Shown here: positions 8,327 through 16,111 of the stretch, piece after piece
Position numbering within the stretch: position 1 is the first letter of the stretch
How the letters are laid out: the number at the start of each line of letters is the position of its first letter
NCBI RefSeq assembly: GCF_036924525.1
Contig: NZ_JAZHRU010000001.1
Span: 6,477,001 to 6,541,000, forward strand
Direction of reading: 5' to 3'
From: Bradyrhizobium sp. AZCC 1719
GTDB taxonomy: Bacteria > Pseudomonadota > Alphaproteobacteria > Rhizobiales > Xanthobacteraceae
Length of the DNA stretch: 64,000 nucleotides
The notes under the pieces: model-generated
What the model saw: only the letters and a program-made list of their open reading frames with translations
The model's database searches: none
Told to the model about the DNA's origin: nothing
Program-made: the position numbers and the translations under genes

Positions 8327-8671
8327 ATGCGATGGATACTGGCTTTGGCGGCACTGCTGTCAACGAGCGCCAACGAGGTGGCCGCGCAGGGAAAAGGCAT
8401 CCGATTGTGGAATCTTACCACGGCGACCATTTCCGAGTTTCAGCTTTCCCCGCCCGGCAAGAACGATTGGGGTCCCAACCTCACCCTGAACGACAAGGAC
8501 AAAGAAGTCGACCACGACGAACGCCTGCGCATCACAGGCGTGGAGCCGGGGCGTTATGATGCCAAGGTCGGCTATCGCGGCTCAAGGCACTGCTTCGTTC
8601 GCGACGTCGAAATCAAGGCTGACGCCGTGTTTTCGATCGCGGACAAAGATCTAAAGGACTGTAACAAATAG
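8327..8671 (+). CDS. secreted hypothetical protein
   Basis: This 114-residue protein has a signal peptide (MRWILALAALLSTSANEVAA). The mature domain contains GIRLWNLTTATISEFQLSP and RITGVEPGRYDAKVGYRG. Two cysteines (RHCFVRD, KDCNK) may pair. The alternating hydrophobic pattern suggests a small beta-sandwich. It follows the pentapeptide-repeat gene by 34 nt and is probably in the same transcript. Not assigned to a named family. Confidence 0.75.
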   Translation: MRWILALAALLSTSANEVAAQGKGIRLWNLTTATISEFQLSPPGKNDWGPNLTLNDKDKEVDHDERLRITGVEPGRYDAKVGYRGSRHCFVRDVEIKADAVFSIADKDLKDCNK

Positions 8672-8689
8672 CCGCCGCTGGACGACCAT

Positions 8690-8926
8690 TCAGCCTGTCG
8701 ACCACACGGCGTCGCCGGATGCCTTTCGATTGGTGCCTGGATATTCGCAGCGCCATTTGACCGCGGTCCATTTCGGGTGTTCGCTAACCCACTGCGCGAT
8801 GTAGGGCTGCGCGTTCATGGCACATTGCTGCAACGAAGCATTTGAAGAAAAGACCAAATGGGTTTCCTCGCAAGTGGTGGGCGAGAGAACCGCACAAACG
8901 GTCACGACCAAATCTATTGGGGTCAT
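8690..8926 (-). CDS. conserved small secreted protein
   Basis: This 78-residue protein begins MTPIDLVVTVCAVLSPTTCE. I chose the ATG at 8926 because AAGGG lies nine bases upstream; an in-frame ATG at 8944 would add six residues. The N-terminus is a short hydrophobic export signal or anchor. Four cysteines are spaced across the protein (VTVC, TTCEE, QQCAMN, WRCEYPG). I recognise the pattern as a common rhizobial hypothetical (SNASLQQCAMNAQPYIAQW) without known function. Confidence 0.7.
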   Translation of the reverse strand: MTPIDLVVTVCAVLSPTTCEETHLVFSSNASLQQCAMNAQPYIAQWVSEHPKWTAVKWRCEYPGTNRKASGDAVWSTG

Positions 8927-9047
8927 ATCTGATATCCCTTGCATTGTTCCCGAACAGATTAACGCAAAGAGTTACGGCAATGGGCGGCCCGACGTTTCAC
9001 TACCTCGTGAAAAAGTCGGAACTCGGGGCCGCGGGCAGCCTCCAGCC

Positions 9048-9920
9048 CTAAAAGTTGACGCCAAATACCAGTCGCGCCTGGTGACGTTCGAAATTGACGA
9101 GATCAAGGCCGGCCGTCGAGCCCGCCGGACGCCCCCACGCTTGCAAGCTCCAGCTTGCGGTCAGCCGCGAGCTTTTCGACAACTGGAAATATGCGGTCGG
9201 ACCGACAAACAACGCTTGCCCTGTGAGTTTGTCCAGACTGATCCCCTCATATTTTCGCAGGTAACGCGCCTCTCCGCCTAGCAAGAAACCGGGATACAAC
9301 TGCGCCATGACCCCAAGCGCCGTGCCGGCGGTGGACTCCCGCTCCATCGCGCCACTGCCGATCAATCGTGTCCACTCTGGTTCGTAGATCAGGTTGAACG
9401 CGGCGACGACGCGATTCGGTACGAGCTCGCGATCGAACGCCAGCCTGAATTCAGTCCCGAAACTCCGGACCGCTTCAGCGGTCGTCTCCTCGACACGATG
9501 CGCGTGCGCTTCCGTCGCGAACGTAACTCCGAATGGTGCCGTTTCCCGATCGAGAAAGCGGTAGCGCAGATCGATCGACCCGCCCTGCCATGACAGCCGG
9601 CGCTGGTCGTCAAGGCCTGGCCCGCCACTGATCAGATGCGACGCAAACGTGCTTCCCACCTCGATTCGAAAATTCCGGACCGGCACAAATTCCAGTTCAA
9701 ACTCCTGGCCAACCGCCCGATAAGTACCCCCGTTCCTGCCGAAGCGCCCGGTCGTCTCGCTCTGAAACTCCCGTTCCCCGACATTGCCGACATTGGTGCC
9801 GATCATAAAGCCGAACAGATGCTCGGTATCGATGCCCTCGGCATAGCCACAAGCCGGCAGCAGCGCAGCAAAGGACACGACCGCCGCCTGGAAGGTCCTT
9901 GCACGCATAGACATTCGCAT
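9048..9920 (-). CDS. outer-membrane beta-barrel-like hypothetical protein
   Basis: This 290-residue protein has a signal peptide (RTFQAAVVSFAALLPACGYA) and a mature part of alternating beta strands ending in Phe (ARLVFGVNF), the usual C-terminal signal for outer-membrane insertion. Strand-like text includes FRIEVGSTFASHLI, SIDLRYRFLD and GEARYLRKYEG. The start is uncertain among three close ATGs (9920, 9914, 9908) and no strong ribosome site is visible. It lies 297 nt downstream of pqqA on the same strand; a link to PQQ chemistry is not shown. Confidence 0.7.
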   Translation of the reverse strand: MRMSMRARTFQAAVVSFAALLPACGYAEGIDTEHLFGFMIGTNVGNVGEREFQSETTGRFGRNGGTYRAVGQEFELEFVPVRNFRIEVGSTFASHLISGGPGLDDQRRLSWQGGSIDLRYRFLDRETAPFGVTFATEAHAHRVEETTAEAVRSFGTEFRLAFDRELVPNRVVAAFNLIYEPEWTRLIGSGAMERESTAGTALGVMAQLYPGFLLGGEARYLRKYEGISLDKLTGQALFVGPTAYFQLSKSSRLTASWSLQAWGRPAGSTAGLDLVNFERHQARLVFGVNF

Positions 9921-10159
9921 TCAGCGGGTCATGGGGTTGAACGGGTGATTCCCGGCGGTGCCGGCCGGGCATACCCTAGCATGATGCGGCGACCATCCGC
10001 GAGCCATGGGAAGACACGGAATGCAGGTGGAGCAGCGCAGAAACTGGACTGGATCGGCACCATCGACCGCCTACCGAAGATCCCGCTGGCTTTGGCAGGA
10101 TCCGCGGGCTCACTCGTGGTGCAAGCAATGGAGGACTGACTTCGTGGCAATTGAACAGC

Positions 10160-10201
10160 CTGCCCGGCCCACAGCAACATGCTGTTGCCGGAGCCGGGCA
10201 G
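10160..10201 (-). terminator. hairpin just downstream of pqqA
   Basis: CTGCCCGGC (10160-10168) pairs perfectly with GCCGGGCAG (10193-10201), and the loop holds a second stem (ACAGCA/TGCTGT). It begins 15 nt after the pqqA stop on the minus strand. There is no long U run after it, so it may be a processing or stability structure rather than a classical terminator. About 240 nt without a gene follow, up to the beta-barrel gene; I saw nothing else there. Confidence 0.5.
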
Positions 10202-10216
10202 ACCGCTTCGACGCGT

Positions 10217-10297
10217 CTATTTACGCGCCGCGCAGGCGTACATGTTGATTTCCATGCCCACCGACACTTCCACGATCTTCGGAGTTTTCCAACTCAT
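10217..10297 (-). CDS. pqqA: pyrroloquinoline quinone precursor peptide PqqA
   Basis: This is a 26-codon gene on the minus strand. The peptide starts MSWKTPKIVEVSVGMEINMY and ends ACAARK. E16 and Y20 (E-x3-Y) are the glutamate and tyrosine that PqqE joins and that become the PQQ skeleton. The flanking MSWKTPKIVEV and GMEINMYACA text is the canonical PqqA pattern of alphaproteobacteria. GGGAGA lies five bases before the ATG. No pqqB, C, D or E follows; the next minus gene is a beta-barrel protein. This is thus a stand-alone pqqA, near PQQ-alcohol accessory genes but apart from the biosynthetic operon. Confidence 0.93.
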   Translation of the reverse strand: MSWKTPKIVEVSVGMEINMYACAARK

Positions 10298-10429
10298 CAG
10301 GGTCTCCCAAGCAGTGCTGGCACGACATTCGTGCCCGGACGAAAACTAGGGTCACCGTGAACAGAGCGCAAGTACGGAAGGTCGAAGGTCGCACTATGCG
10401 CACCATCTCCGAAGGAAGAAGTTCGCTCC

Positions 10430-10508
10430 TGGACAAACCTACTTCCCTCTTGGACAAACCTGCGGATGAGGGCGCCGCATCGACGCATGCACCGCGAGGG
10501 TTCGTCCA
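10430..10508. promoter_or_regulatory. repeated TGGACAAACCT sites upstream of pqqA
   Basis: TGGACAAACCT occurs at 10430-10440 and again at 10451-10461, exactly 21 bp (two helical turns) apart. A related inverted copy, AGGGTTCGTCCA, lies at 10497-10508. The cluster is 133-211 nt upstream of the pqqA start. Helically phased repeats in a promoter region suggest activator or repressor binding. Apart from these sites I see nothing coding in 10298-10588. Confidence 0.4.
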
Positions 10509-10588
10509 ATCACAGTTCGAACGACCTTCTATTGTGCATCCGCGCTTGTCTGCCGAACCAGTATGGCGACCAGGATCGATACGTAGCT

Positions 10589-10915
10589 TCAGCAGTCCTT
10601 GTCTGCCTCTGTGACCTTGTCGCCCTTGGCGCCTTCAGCCTGCTGTGCCGCCGTCGGTTCGCCTTGCATCTGCCGCTGCGTATCTTGTGAAGATGCAGCA
10701 GTGTCTCCCGCCGCTCGATTCATCTTATCGGTCGGCGGATGTTGATCGGTGCTGCCAGCCATACCCGTTGTCTGGCTGTCGCCCATCTTGGCCGGTCCGG
10801 AGCCAGCATCCTTCAGGTTGGCCGCGCGTCCCGTCTCGCAAGGACCCGCAAGTGCTGCGCCGGTGCTCAAGACCAGGATCGAGCAACCAGCCAGAATGAG
10901 CCGTTTCATTTTCAT
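10589..10915 (-). CDS. secreted low-complexity hypothetical protein
   Basis: This 108-residue protein has a signal peptide (MKMKRLILAGCSILVLSTGA, then ALAGP). The mature part is polar and probably disordered, rich in Asp, Gln, Thr and Ala (GDSQTTGMAGSTDQHPPTDK). It has one Cys just after the cleavage site (GPCETG) and one as last residue (ADKDC). The start at 10915 has AGGAGAG upstream. Similar exported Ala/Gln-rich proteins are common in Bradyrhizobium; function unknown. Confidence 0.65.
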   Translation of the reverse strand: MKMKRLILAGCSILVLSTGAALAGPCETGRAANLKDAGSGPAKMGDSQTTGMAGSTDQHPPTDKMNRAAGDTAASSQDTQRQMQGEPTAAQQAEGAKGDKVTEADKDC

Positions 10916-11052
10916 CTGTCTCTCCTTCCTTTTCTTGTGAAGCGCGCGCAACACGATGAGAGGCAACCGACCCGCTGTCCGCAGGTTCCGGGTGGCTACG
11001 CGAATATCGACACGTTTAATCTGACGCGTGCGTTACTAGTGAGGACAATCCG

Positions 11053-11316
11053 ATGGAACCGATTCACAGAGGGTTGATCAGTTTTCTTTTCGCGCTGTGC
11101 TTTGCATCGGCGGTGCTTGCGCAGGAAAGGCAGCCTGGCCAAACCGCACCGAATACGGAAACCGCCCTGCCCGCTGACGGGTCATCGCTGACCGGAAAAG
11201 AGCGCCTGGGAAAAAAGTGGATGGACGAGCAACGGATCGACAATTGCAACGTGCCCATCGACAAGCGCGGCAGCAAGCCGCGATCCATGACCTGCCCGCA
11301 TGTTCCGGCAGGATGA
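11053..11316 (+). CDS. small secreted hypothetical protein
   Basis: This 87-residue protein has a signal peptide (about residues 1-23, LISFLFALCFASAVLAQ). A short polar mature part contains GKERLGKKWMDEQRIDNCNV and ends in SMTCPHVPAG. The two cysteines could form a disulfide. It stands alone between the PQQ and phosphonate regions and converges with the phn operon. No function recognised. Confidence 0.65.
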   Translation: MEPIHRGLISFLFALCFASAVLAQERQPGQTAPNTETALPADGSSLTGKERLGKKWMDEQRIDNCNVPIDKRGSKPRSMTCPHVPAG

Positions 11317-11337
11317 TCAGCGGCGACGATCAGCGCA

Positions 11338-11949
11338 TCACCACATCGTCTGCCGCGCGCGCTCTGGCCATTCCCGATCGTATTTCTCGCCACCGACGGC
11401 GTTGTCGCTCATTCCGGCAAGGATCTGGCCGGGCGTCGGCAAGCTTCTCGGGTCGACGCGCTTGTCGGGATTCCAGAGATCGGAACGCACGATGGCGCGC
11501 GCGCACTGGAAGTAAACCTCCTCGACTGTCATGACGATGACGGTGCGCGGCGCCTTGCCTTCCATCTTGAACGACGCGAGCAGTTCCGGATCGGCGGAGA
11601 CGTGGGCGCGACCGTTGATGCGCAGCGTGCTGCCGGATCCGGGGATGAGAAACAGGAGCGCCACCCGCGGATCGCGCACGATATTACGCAGCGAATCGCA
11701 ACGGTTGTTGCCGCGGCGATCCGGCATCATCAGCGTTTTCTCATCGCGGATGCGAACGAAGCCCGGCAGGTCGCCGCGCGGCGAGCAGTCCAGCCCCTCG
11801 GGTCCGCAGGTCGCGAGCGCTGCGAACGGCGATTTGTCCATCAACGCCCGATAGGCTGGCGTGACGCGGTCGGCGACTTTGACCGTCGAGGCATCGTTGG
11901 GAAAGCCGTAGATGGCCTCGAGCTGCTCGATGGTAGCGATAACAGTCAC
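11338..11949 (-). CDS. PPOX-class FMN-binding protein at the end of the phn operon
   Basis: This 203-residue protein belongs to the pyridoxamine 5'-phosphate oxidase-like split-barrel family (DR_2398-type). Motifs: SPFAALATCGPEGLDCSPRG, RRGNNRCDSLRNIV and FLIPGSGSTLRINGRA. The frame continues far upstream, but the GTG at 11949 is the natural start: it lies one base after the phnN stop and has GGGAG seven bases before it. It is therefore the last gene of phnGHIJKLMN. A flavin-dependent reductase or oxidase acting on an unknown compound is likely; a role in phosphonate use is only suggested by linkage. Confidence 0.82.
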   Translation of the reverse strand: MTVIATIEQLEAIYGFPNDASTVKVADRVTPAYRALMDKSPFAALATCGPEGLDCSPRGDLPGFVRIRDEKTLMMPDRRGNNRCDSLRNIVRDPRVALLFLIPGSGSTLRINGRAHVSADPELLASFKMEGKAPRTVIVMTVEEVYFQCARAIVRSDLWNPDKRVDPRSLPTPGQILAGMSDNAVGGEKYDREWPERARQTMW

Positions 11950-11950
11950 T

Positions 11951-12562
11951 TTAGCTCTCCCGTCGATCGTCCCATTTCTCGCCCTTGATGACGCGGACGA
12001 GCTGGCGGGCATGGTATTCGGCGCTGCCGGTATTGACGATGGTGACGTCGGGCGCGGCCGCCGCATCCTCCACCGTGCGACCCAAGCGGGCTTCGAGCCT
12101 GCCGTCGCTGCTCCGCCGCCGCATCGCCAGCCGCTCGGCCAAAACGTTTGGCGGGGCCGTGATCGAGACCACCACCACGTCGGCATAGGCGCGGCGCATC
12201 GCGCCGATCACGGTGCGCGATACGTTGGCAACGATGGTTCGCCCGGCGCGGATTTCGTCGTCGATCGCGCACGACAGTGCATAGCAGTGGCCGTGGGCTT
12301 CCCAATGCATGGCGTATTCGCCACGCGCCAGCGCCTCCCGGAACGTTCTGGAGCTGACCTGTTCGTTTTCTTCCGACGCCGACGCCTCGCGCGTAATCAC
12401 GCGACGTGGAAACACAATTTTGCTGTCATCGGTGCAGGTGGCCTTGGCGAGGCCGAGCAGCGTGTCTTTGCCGGCGCCGCTTGGGCCAACCACCAGGATC
12501 AAACGGCCCGGCCCGATTGCGACGGCCTGGCCTGGCGCTGTGGTTGTCAAGATTTCGGTCAT
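11951..12562 (-). CDS. phnN: ribose 1,5-bisphosphate phosphokinase PhnN
   Basis: This 203-residue protein has the guanylate-kinase-like P-loop GPSGAGKDT near residue 27 and the following text RRVITREASASEENEQV, characteristic of PhnN. The family phosphorylates ribose 1,5-bisphosphate to PRPP, the last step that returns the ribose carrier of the C-P lyase pathway. It overlaps the phnM stop by 4 nt and is followed directly by the PPOX gene. Confidence 0.93.
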   Translation of the reverse strand: MTEILTTTAPGQAVAIGPGRLILVVGPSGAGKDTLLGLAKATCTDDSKIVFPRRVITREASASEENEQVSSRTFREALARGEYAMHWEAHGHCYALSCAIDDEIRAGRTIVANVSRTVIGAMRRAYADVVVVSITAPPNVLAERLAMRRRSSDGRLEARLGRTVEDAAAAPDVTIVNTGSAEYHARQLVRVIKGEKWDDRRES

Positions 12563-13713
12563 GCCACGCGCCGCCCTTCCCGCCAGACGCTGCGCACCAC
12601 CGGAATGTTGCGGGCGACATGCACCCGGATGACATCGGCCCGCTTGCCGGCTGCGATCTCGCCACGGTCCGCAAGGCCCACGGCCTCGGCTGGTGTCTTG
12701 GTGACGGTGCGGACGGCGGAGGCCAGATCAATCGCCGGCACATGCTGCGGCAATTGCAGGGCTGCCATCAAAAGACTCGAAGGGATGTAGTCGGACGACA
12801 GGATGTCCAACAGTCCCTCGCGGGCGAGATCGATGGCGGCGATGTTGCCGGAATGCGAACCGCCGCGGACCACGTTCGGCGCGCCCATCAGGATGCCGAT
12901 GCCGGCCTGATGCAGGCCGCGCGCGGCTTCCATTGTGGTCGGAAACTCAGCGACCGAAACGCGATCCTGGATCGCATCGGCGACATTTTCCTCGGTCGTG
13001 TCGTCGTGGCTGGCGAGCGGGATTTCATATCGATGCGCAAGCGCCACGATTTCGCGCAGATTGGTCGCGGCATAGGCCTTCTGATAGGCAAAGCGCTTCT
13101 CGAACAGTGCATCGAGCTCGGCGTCGGTCTTGCCGCCGCCCTTGCCGCGGTAATAGTCGCGGAGCTTGACCTCGTCGCGAAACTGGCGTTGGCCCGGCGT
13201 GTGGTCCATCAGCGACATCAGCCGCACGTCTGGCCGATCGATCAGCTCCCTGGCCTCCTCGACCACGCTGGGCATCGGGATTTCGCAGCGCAGATGCAGG
13301 AAGTGGTCGGCACGCAGCAGGTTCGCCTCGCGCGCGGATGTGATCGCCTCCGCCAGCACGCCTGCCCTGCCGTCAACCTCCTCGGCGCCGTCCTCGCGCC
13401 AGACCCGGAGCGAATCCAGAACCGTGGTGATGCCCGAGGTTGCCAACTGTCCGTCGTAGGAAACCACCGCCGCGATTGGATCCCAGAACACCTTCGGGCG
13501 CGGCACATAGTGCATTTCGAGATGGTCGGTGTGGAGCTCGATCAGGCCTGGCATGATCAGGTCGCCGCCGGCATCCTCGCTGCCGGACGGCGCAGTGCCC
13601 TCGCCGTATTCAGCAATACGGCCATCTGCGAAAGCGACCCAACCGTGCTCGATCACGCGATCGGCCAGTACAAGGCGCGCGTTGCCGAGGATGGTTTCGT
13701 GCTTCGAAGTCAT
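12559..13713 (-). CDS. phnM: alpha-D-ribose 1-methylphosphonate 5-triphosphate diphosphatase PhnM
   Basis: This 384-residue amidohydrolase-superfamily enzyme carries MPGLIELHTDHLEMHYVPRP (metal-binding HTDH), the PhnM-specific SLMDHTPGQRQF, ASHDDTT and [14 protein letters not shown]. The family releases pyrophosphate from the ribose-phosphonate triphosphate made by PhnGHIL. The ATG at 13713 has AAGGAAG upstream; an in-frame ATG at 13743 is not needed. This is the canonical PhnM of the operon; a divergent second copy lies at 24628. Confidence 0.93.
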   Translation of the reverse strand: MTSKHETILGNARLVLADRVIEHGWVAFADGRIAEYGEGTAPSGSEDAGGDLIMPGLIELHTDHLEMHYVPRPKVFWDPIAAVVSYDGQLATSGITTVLDSLRVWREDGAEEVDGRAGVLAEAITSAREANLLRADHFLHLRCEIPMPSVVEEARELIDRPDVRLMSLMDHTPGQRQFRDEVKLRDYYRGKGGGKTDAELDALFEKRFAYQKAYAATNLREIVALAHRYEIPLASHDDTTEENVADAIQDRVSVAEFPTTMEAARGLHQAGIGILMGAPNVVRGGSHSGNIAAIDLAREGLLDILSSDYIPSSLLMAALQLPQHVPAIDLASAVRTVTKTPAEAVGLADRGEIAAGKRADVIRVHVARNIPVVRSVWREGRRVA

Positions 13714-13726
13714 CTCACATCTTCCT

Positions 13727-14437
13727 TCATGCCGCGGCGGCAAACGATGTCACGTCGACGATGCGGTCGGCGATCAGATGGCGAATTTCATCGTCATGGA
13801 CGATCGCCACCATCGCGACGCGCTGTCGCTTCTTCTGTTCGATCAACTCAACGACAACGGTGCGATTGGCCGCATCGAGCGAGGCGGTCGGCTCGTCCAG
13901 CAGCAGAATCGGCAGCTCGGAAATGAAGCCACGCGCGATATTGACGCGCTGCTGCTCGCCACCGGAGAACGTCGATGGCGGCAGCGCCCACAGGCGCTCG
14001 GGAATGTTGAGGCGACGCAGCAGCGCGCCCGCCTTCTCGCGGGCTTCCGCGCGTGCAATTCCGTTCGCAATCAGCGGCTCCGCCACCACATCGATGGTAG
14101 CGACCCGCGGCACCGCCCGCAAGAACTGGCTGACATAGCCGATTGTCGAGCGGCGCACGCTAAGCACCTGCCGCGGCTCGGCCGTGGCAAGGTCGATCAC
14201 CGTGCCTTGATGCCGGATGCCGATCCGGCCGCCATCACAGCGGTAATTTCCAAAGATCATTTTCAGGATCGAGGATTTGCCGGCGCCGGAAGGGCCCGAC
14301 AGCACCACGCATTCACCCGGCTCGACCTGAAACGAGACGCCGCGCACCACGGGCAGCTCGACGCCGCCCTGCAGATGCATGGTAAAGGTCTTTTCGGCGC
14401 TGGTGATGTCGATCATCGCAGTCATTGGCGTGCTCAT
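13727..14437 (-). CDS. phnL: C-P lyase system ATP-binding protein PhnL
   Basis: This 236-residue ABC-type ATPase has Walker A GPSGAGKSS, signature FSGGEQQRVNIARG and Walker B ILLLDEPTASLD. PhnL belongs to the C-P lyase complex and is implicated, with PhnGHI, in loading the phosphonate onto ribose triphosphate; it is not a transport ATPase. Its start overlaps the phnK stop by 4 nt, and phnM follows after 13 nt. Confidence 0.93.
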   Translation of the reverse strand: MSTPMTAMIDITSAEKTFTMHLQGGVELPVVRGVSFQVEPGECVVLSGPSGAGKSSILKMIFGNYRCDGGRIGIRHQGTVIDLATAEPRQVLSVRRSTIGYVSQFLRAVPRVATIDVVAEPLIANGIARAEAREKAGALLRRLNIPERLWALPPSTFSGGEQQRVNIARGFISELPILLLDEPTASLDAANRTVVVELIEQKKRQRVAMVAIVHDDEIRHLIADRIVDVTSFAAAA

Positions 14438-15234
14438 GCCGGCAAAATCGAGGAAACGAGCAATTGGGTATAGGGCTCGCGGGGATCGTCGAGCACCTGG
14501 TCGGTCAGGCCGGTTTCGATGACGCGACCACCCTTCATCACCATCACGCGGTGCGACAACAGCCGCGCCACGGCGAGGTCATGGGTGACGACGATGGCGG
14601 CAAGGCCGAGCTCGCTGACGAGATTGCGCATCAGATCGAGTAGCCGCGCCTGCACCGACACGTCGAGCCCGCCGGTCGGCTCGTCCATGAACACCAGCCG
14701 CGGTTCGGTGACCAGGTTGCGCGCGATCTGCAACCGCTGCCGCATGCCGCCGGAATAGGTGCGCGGCGCGTCGTCGATACGCGCTGTATCGATCTCGACG
14801 CGCTCCAGCCAGGACGAGGCGGTATCGCGGATGCGGCCGTAATGATTCCAGCCCACCGCCATCAGCCTTTCGCCGACATTGGCGCCGGCGGAGACCGCCA
14901 TCCGCAGGCCCTGCGCGGCGTCCTGGTGCACATAGCCCCAATCCGTACGGAACAAGAAGCGGCGCTCGGCCTCCCCAAGGCTGGCGAGATCGCGCAACAC
15001 GCCATCCCGCATCCGATATGACACCCGCCCGGCGCTCGGCGCGAGCTGCGCGGACAATAGTTGCAGCAGCGTAGACTTGCCCGAGCCGGACTCGCCGACG
15101 ATAGCCAGCACCTCGCCGGGATAGAGCGCAAAGGATACGTCGCGGCAGGCGGTCAACCGGCCGTAATTCTTGCCGACATGTTCGGCGACCAACAGCGGCT
15201 GGTCGTCCTGCATGGGGTCTTGCGGCTCAGCCAT
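14434..15234 (-). CDS. phnK: C-P lyase system ATP-binding protein PhnK
   Basis: This 266-residue ABC-type ATPase has Walker A GESGSGKST, the text DWGYVHQDAAQGLRM typical of PhnK, signature YSGGMRQRLQIARN and Walker B LVFMDEPTGGLD. In the known complex PhnK docks on the PhnGHIJ core near PhnJ. It overlaps phnJ by 8 nt and phnL by 4 nt. Confidence 0.93.
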   Translation of the reverse strand: MAEPQDPMQDDQPLLVAEHVGKNYGRLTACRDVSFALYPGEVLAIVGESGSGKSTLLQLLSAQLAPSAGRVSYRMRDGVLRDLASLGEAERRFLFRTDWGYVHQDAAQGLRMAVSAGANVGERLMAVGWNHYGRIRDTASSWLERVEIDTARIDDAPRTYSGGMRQRLQIARNLVTEPRLVFMDEPTGGLDVSVQARLLDLMRNLVSELGLAAIVVTHDLAVARLLSHRVMVMKGGRVIETGLTDQVLDDPREPYTQLLVSSILPA

Positions 15235-16111
15235 GCGCCCTCTCCTTGTGCGGCGCCGCGCTCTCGCTGCCGCGATGGCCGGCCAACTGGCGAGACTCGC
15301 AATAATCGGTATCCGAGCAGACGAACATCCGGCCGCCCTTATCGTCGGTGACGATCTCGTCGAGATAGGAATCGCCGGCGCCGCACAGCGCGCAAGGCGC
15401 GTCGAACCGGTAGCGCGCGAACGGGTGATCCTCGAAGTCGAGCGATACCACGTCCGTGTGAGGCGGGATCGCGTAGATGCGCTTTTCGCGCCCTGCGCCG
15501 AACAGTTGCAGCGCTGGGCAATTGTCCATCTTCGGATTGTCGAATTTCGGCGTCGGCGACGGATCCATCACATAGCGCGCATTCACCTTCACCGGATAGG
15601 CGTAGGAGGTCGCGATATGGCCGAAGCGCGCGATGTCTTCGTACAGCTTGACGTGCATCAGGCCATATTCGCCTAGCGCATGCATGCGCCGCGTCTCGGT
15701 CTCGCGCGGCTCCAGGAACCGCAGCGGCTCGGGGATCGGCACCTGATAGACCAGCACCTGCCCGGCATGCAGCGGTGCTTCGGGAATCCGGTGCCGGGTC
15801 TGAATGACGGTGGCATCCGACGTAGCGGTCGTCGTTGCGACGCCCGCGGTCTTGCCGAAGAATTTCCGGATCGAGATCGCGTTGGTGGTGTCGTCCGAAC
15901 CCTGGTCGATCACCTTCAGCACGTCGTCGGGCCCGAGGATCGCCGCCGTCACCTGCACGCCGCCGGTGCCCCAGCCATAGGGCATTGGCATCTCGCGGCT
16001 GGCGAACGGCACCTGATAGCCGGGAATAGCGATCGCCTTCAGGATCGCGCGGCGGATCATCCGCTTTGTTTGTTCGTCGAGATAGGCGAAATTGTAAGCT
16101 GGCGCGTTCAT
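15227..16111 (-). CDS. phnJ: alpha-D-ribose 1-methylphosphonate 5-phosphate C-P lyase PhnJ
   Basis: This 294-residue protein is the radical-SAM catalytic subunit that cuts the carbon-phosphorus bond. It retains the four cysteines of the family in the spacing C-x2-C-x21-C-x5-C (CALC ... FVCSDTDYC), plus the glycine of AIPGYQVPF (residue 31) expected to carry the glycyl radical. Length is close to the E. coli enzyme (about 281). It overlaps phnI by 4 nt and phnK by 8 nt. Its product is a ribose 1,2-cyclic phosphate 5-phosphate that needs a phosphodiesterase; no phnP is present. Confidence 0.96.
   Translation of the reverse strand: MNAPAYNFAYLDEQTKRMIRRAILKAIAIPGYQVPFASREMPMPYGWGTGGVQVTAAILGPDDVLKVIDQGSDDTTNAISIRKFFGKTAGVATTTATSDATVIQTRHRIPEAPLHAGQVLVYQVPIPEPLRFLEPRETETRRMHALGEYGLMHVKLYEDIARFGHIATSYAYPVKVNARYVMDPSPTPKFDNPKMDNCPALQLFGAGREKRIYAIPPHTDVVSLDFEDHPFARYRFDAPCALCGAGDSYLDEIVTDDKGGRMFVCSDTDYCESRQLAGHRGSESAAPHKERAHG

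Noticed and set aside
10221..10457. Minus-strand 78-codon frame overlapping pqqA in another phase
   Set aside because: It is a shadow; the pqqA frame in the same place has a canonical product and ribosome site.
12406..13926. Long plus-strand frame opposite phnM and phnN
   Set aside because: Antisense of two well-supported genes with full motif sets; no own features.
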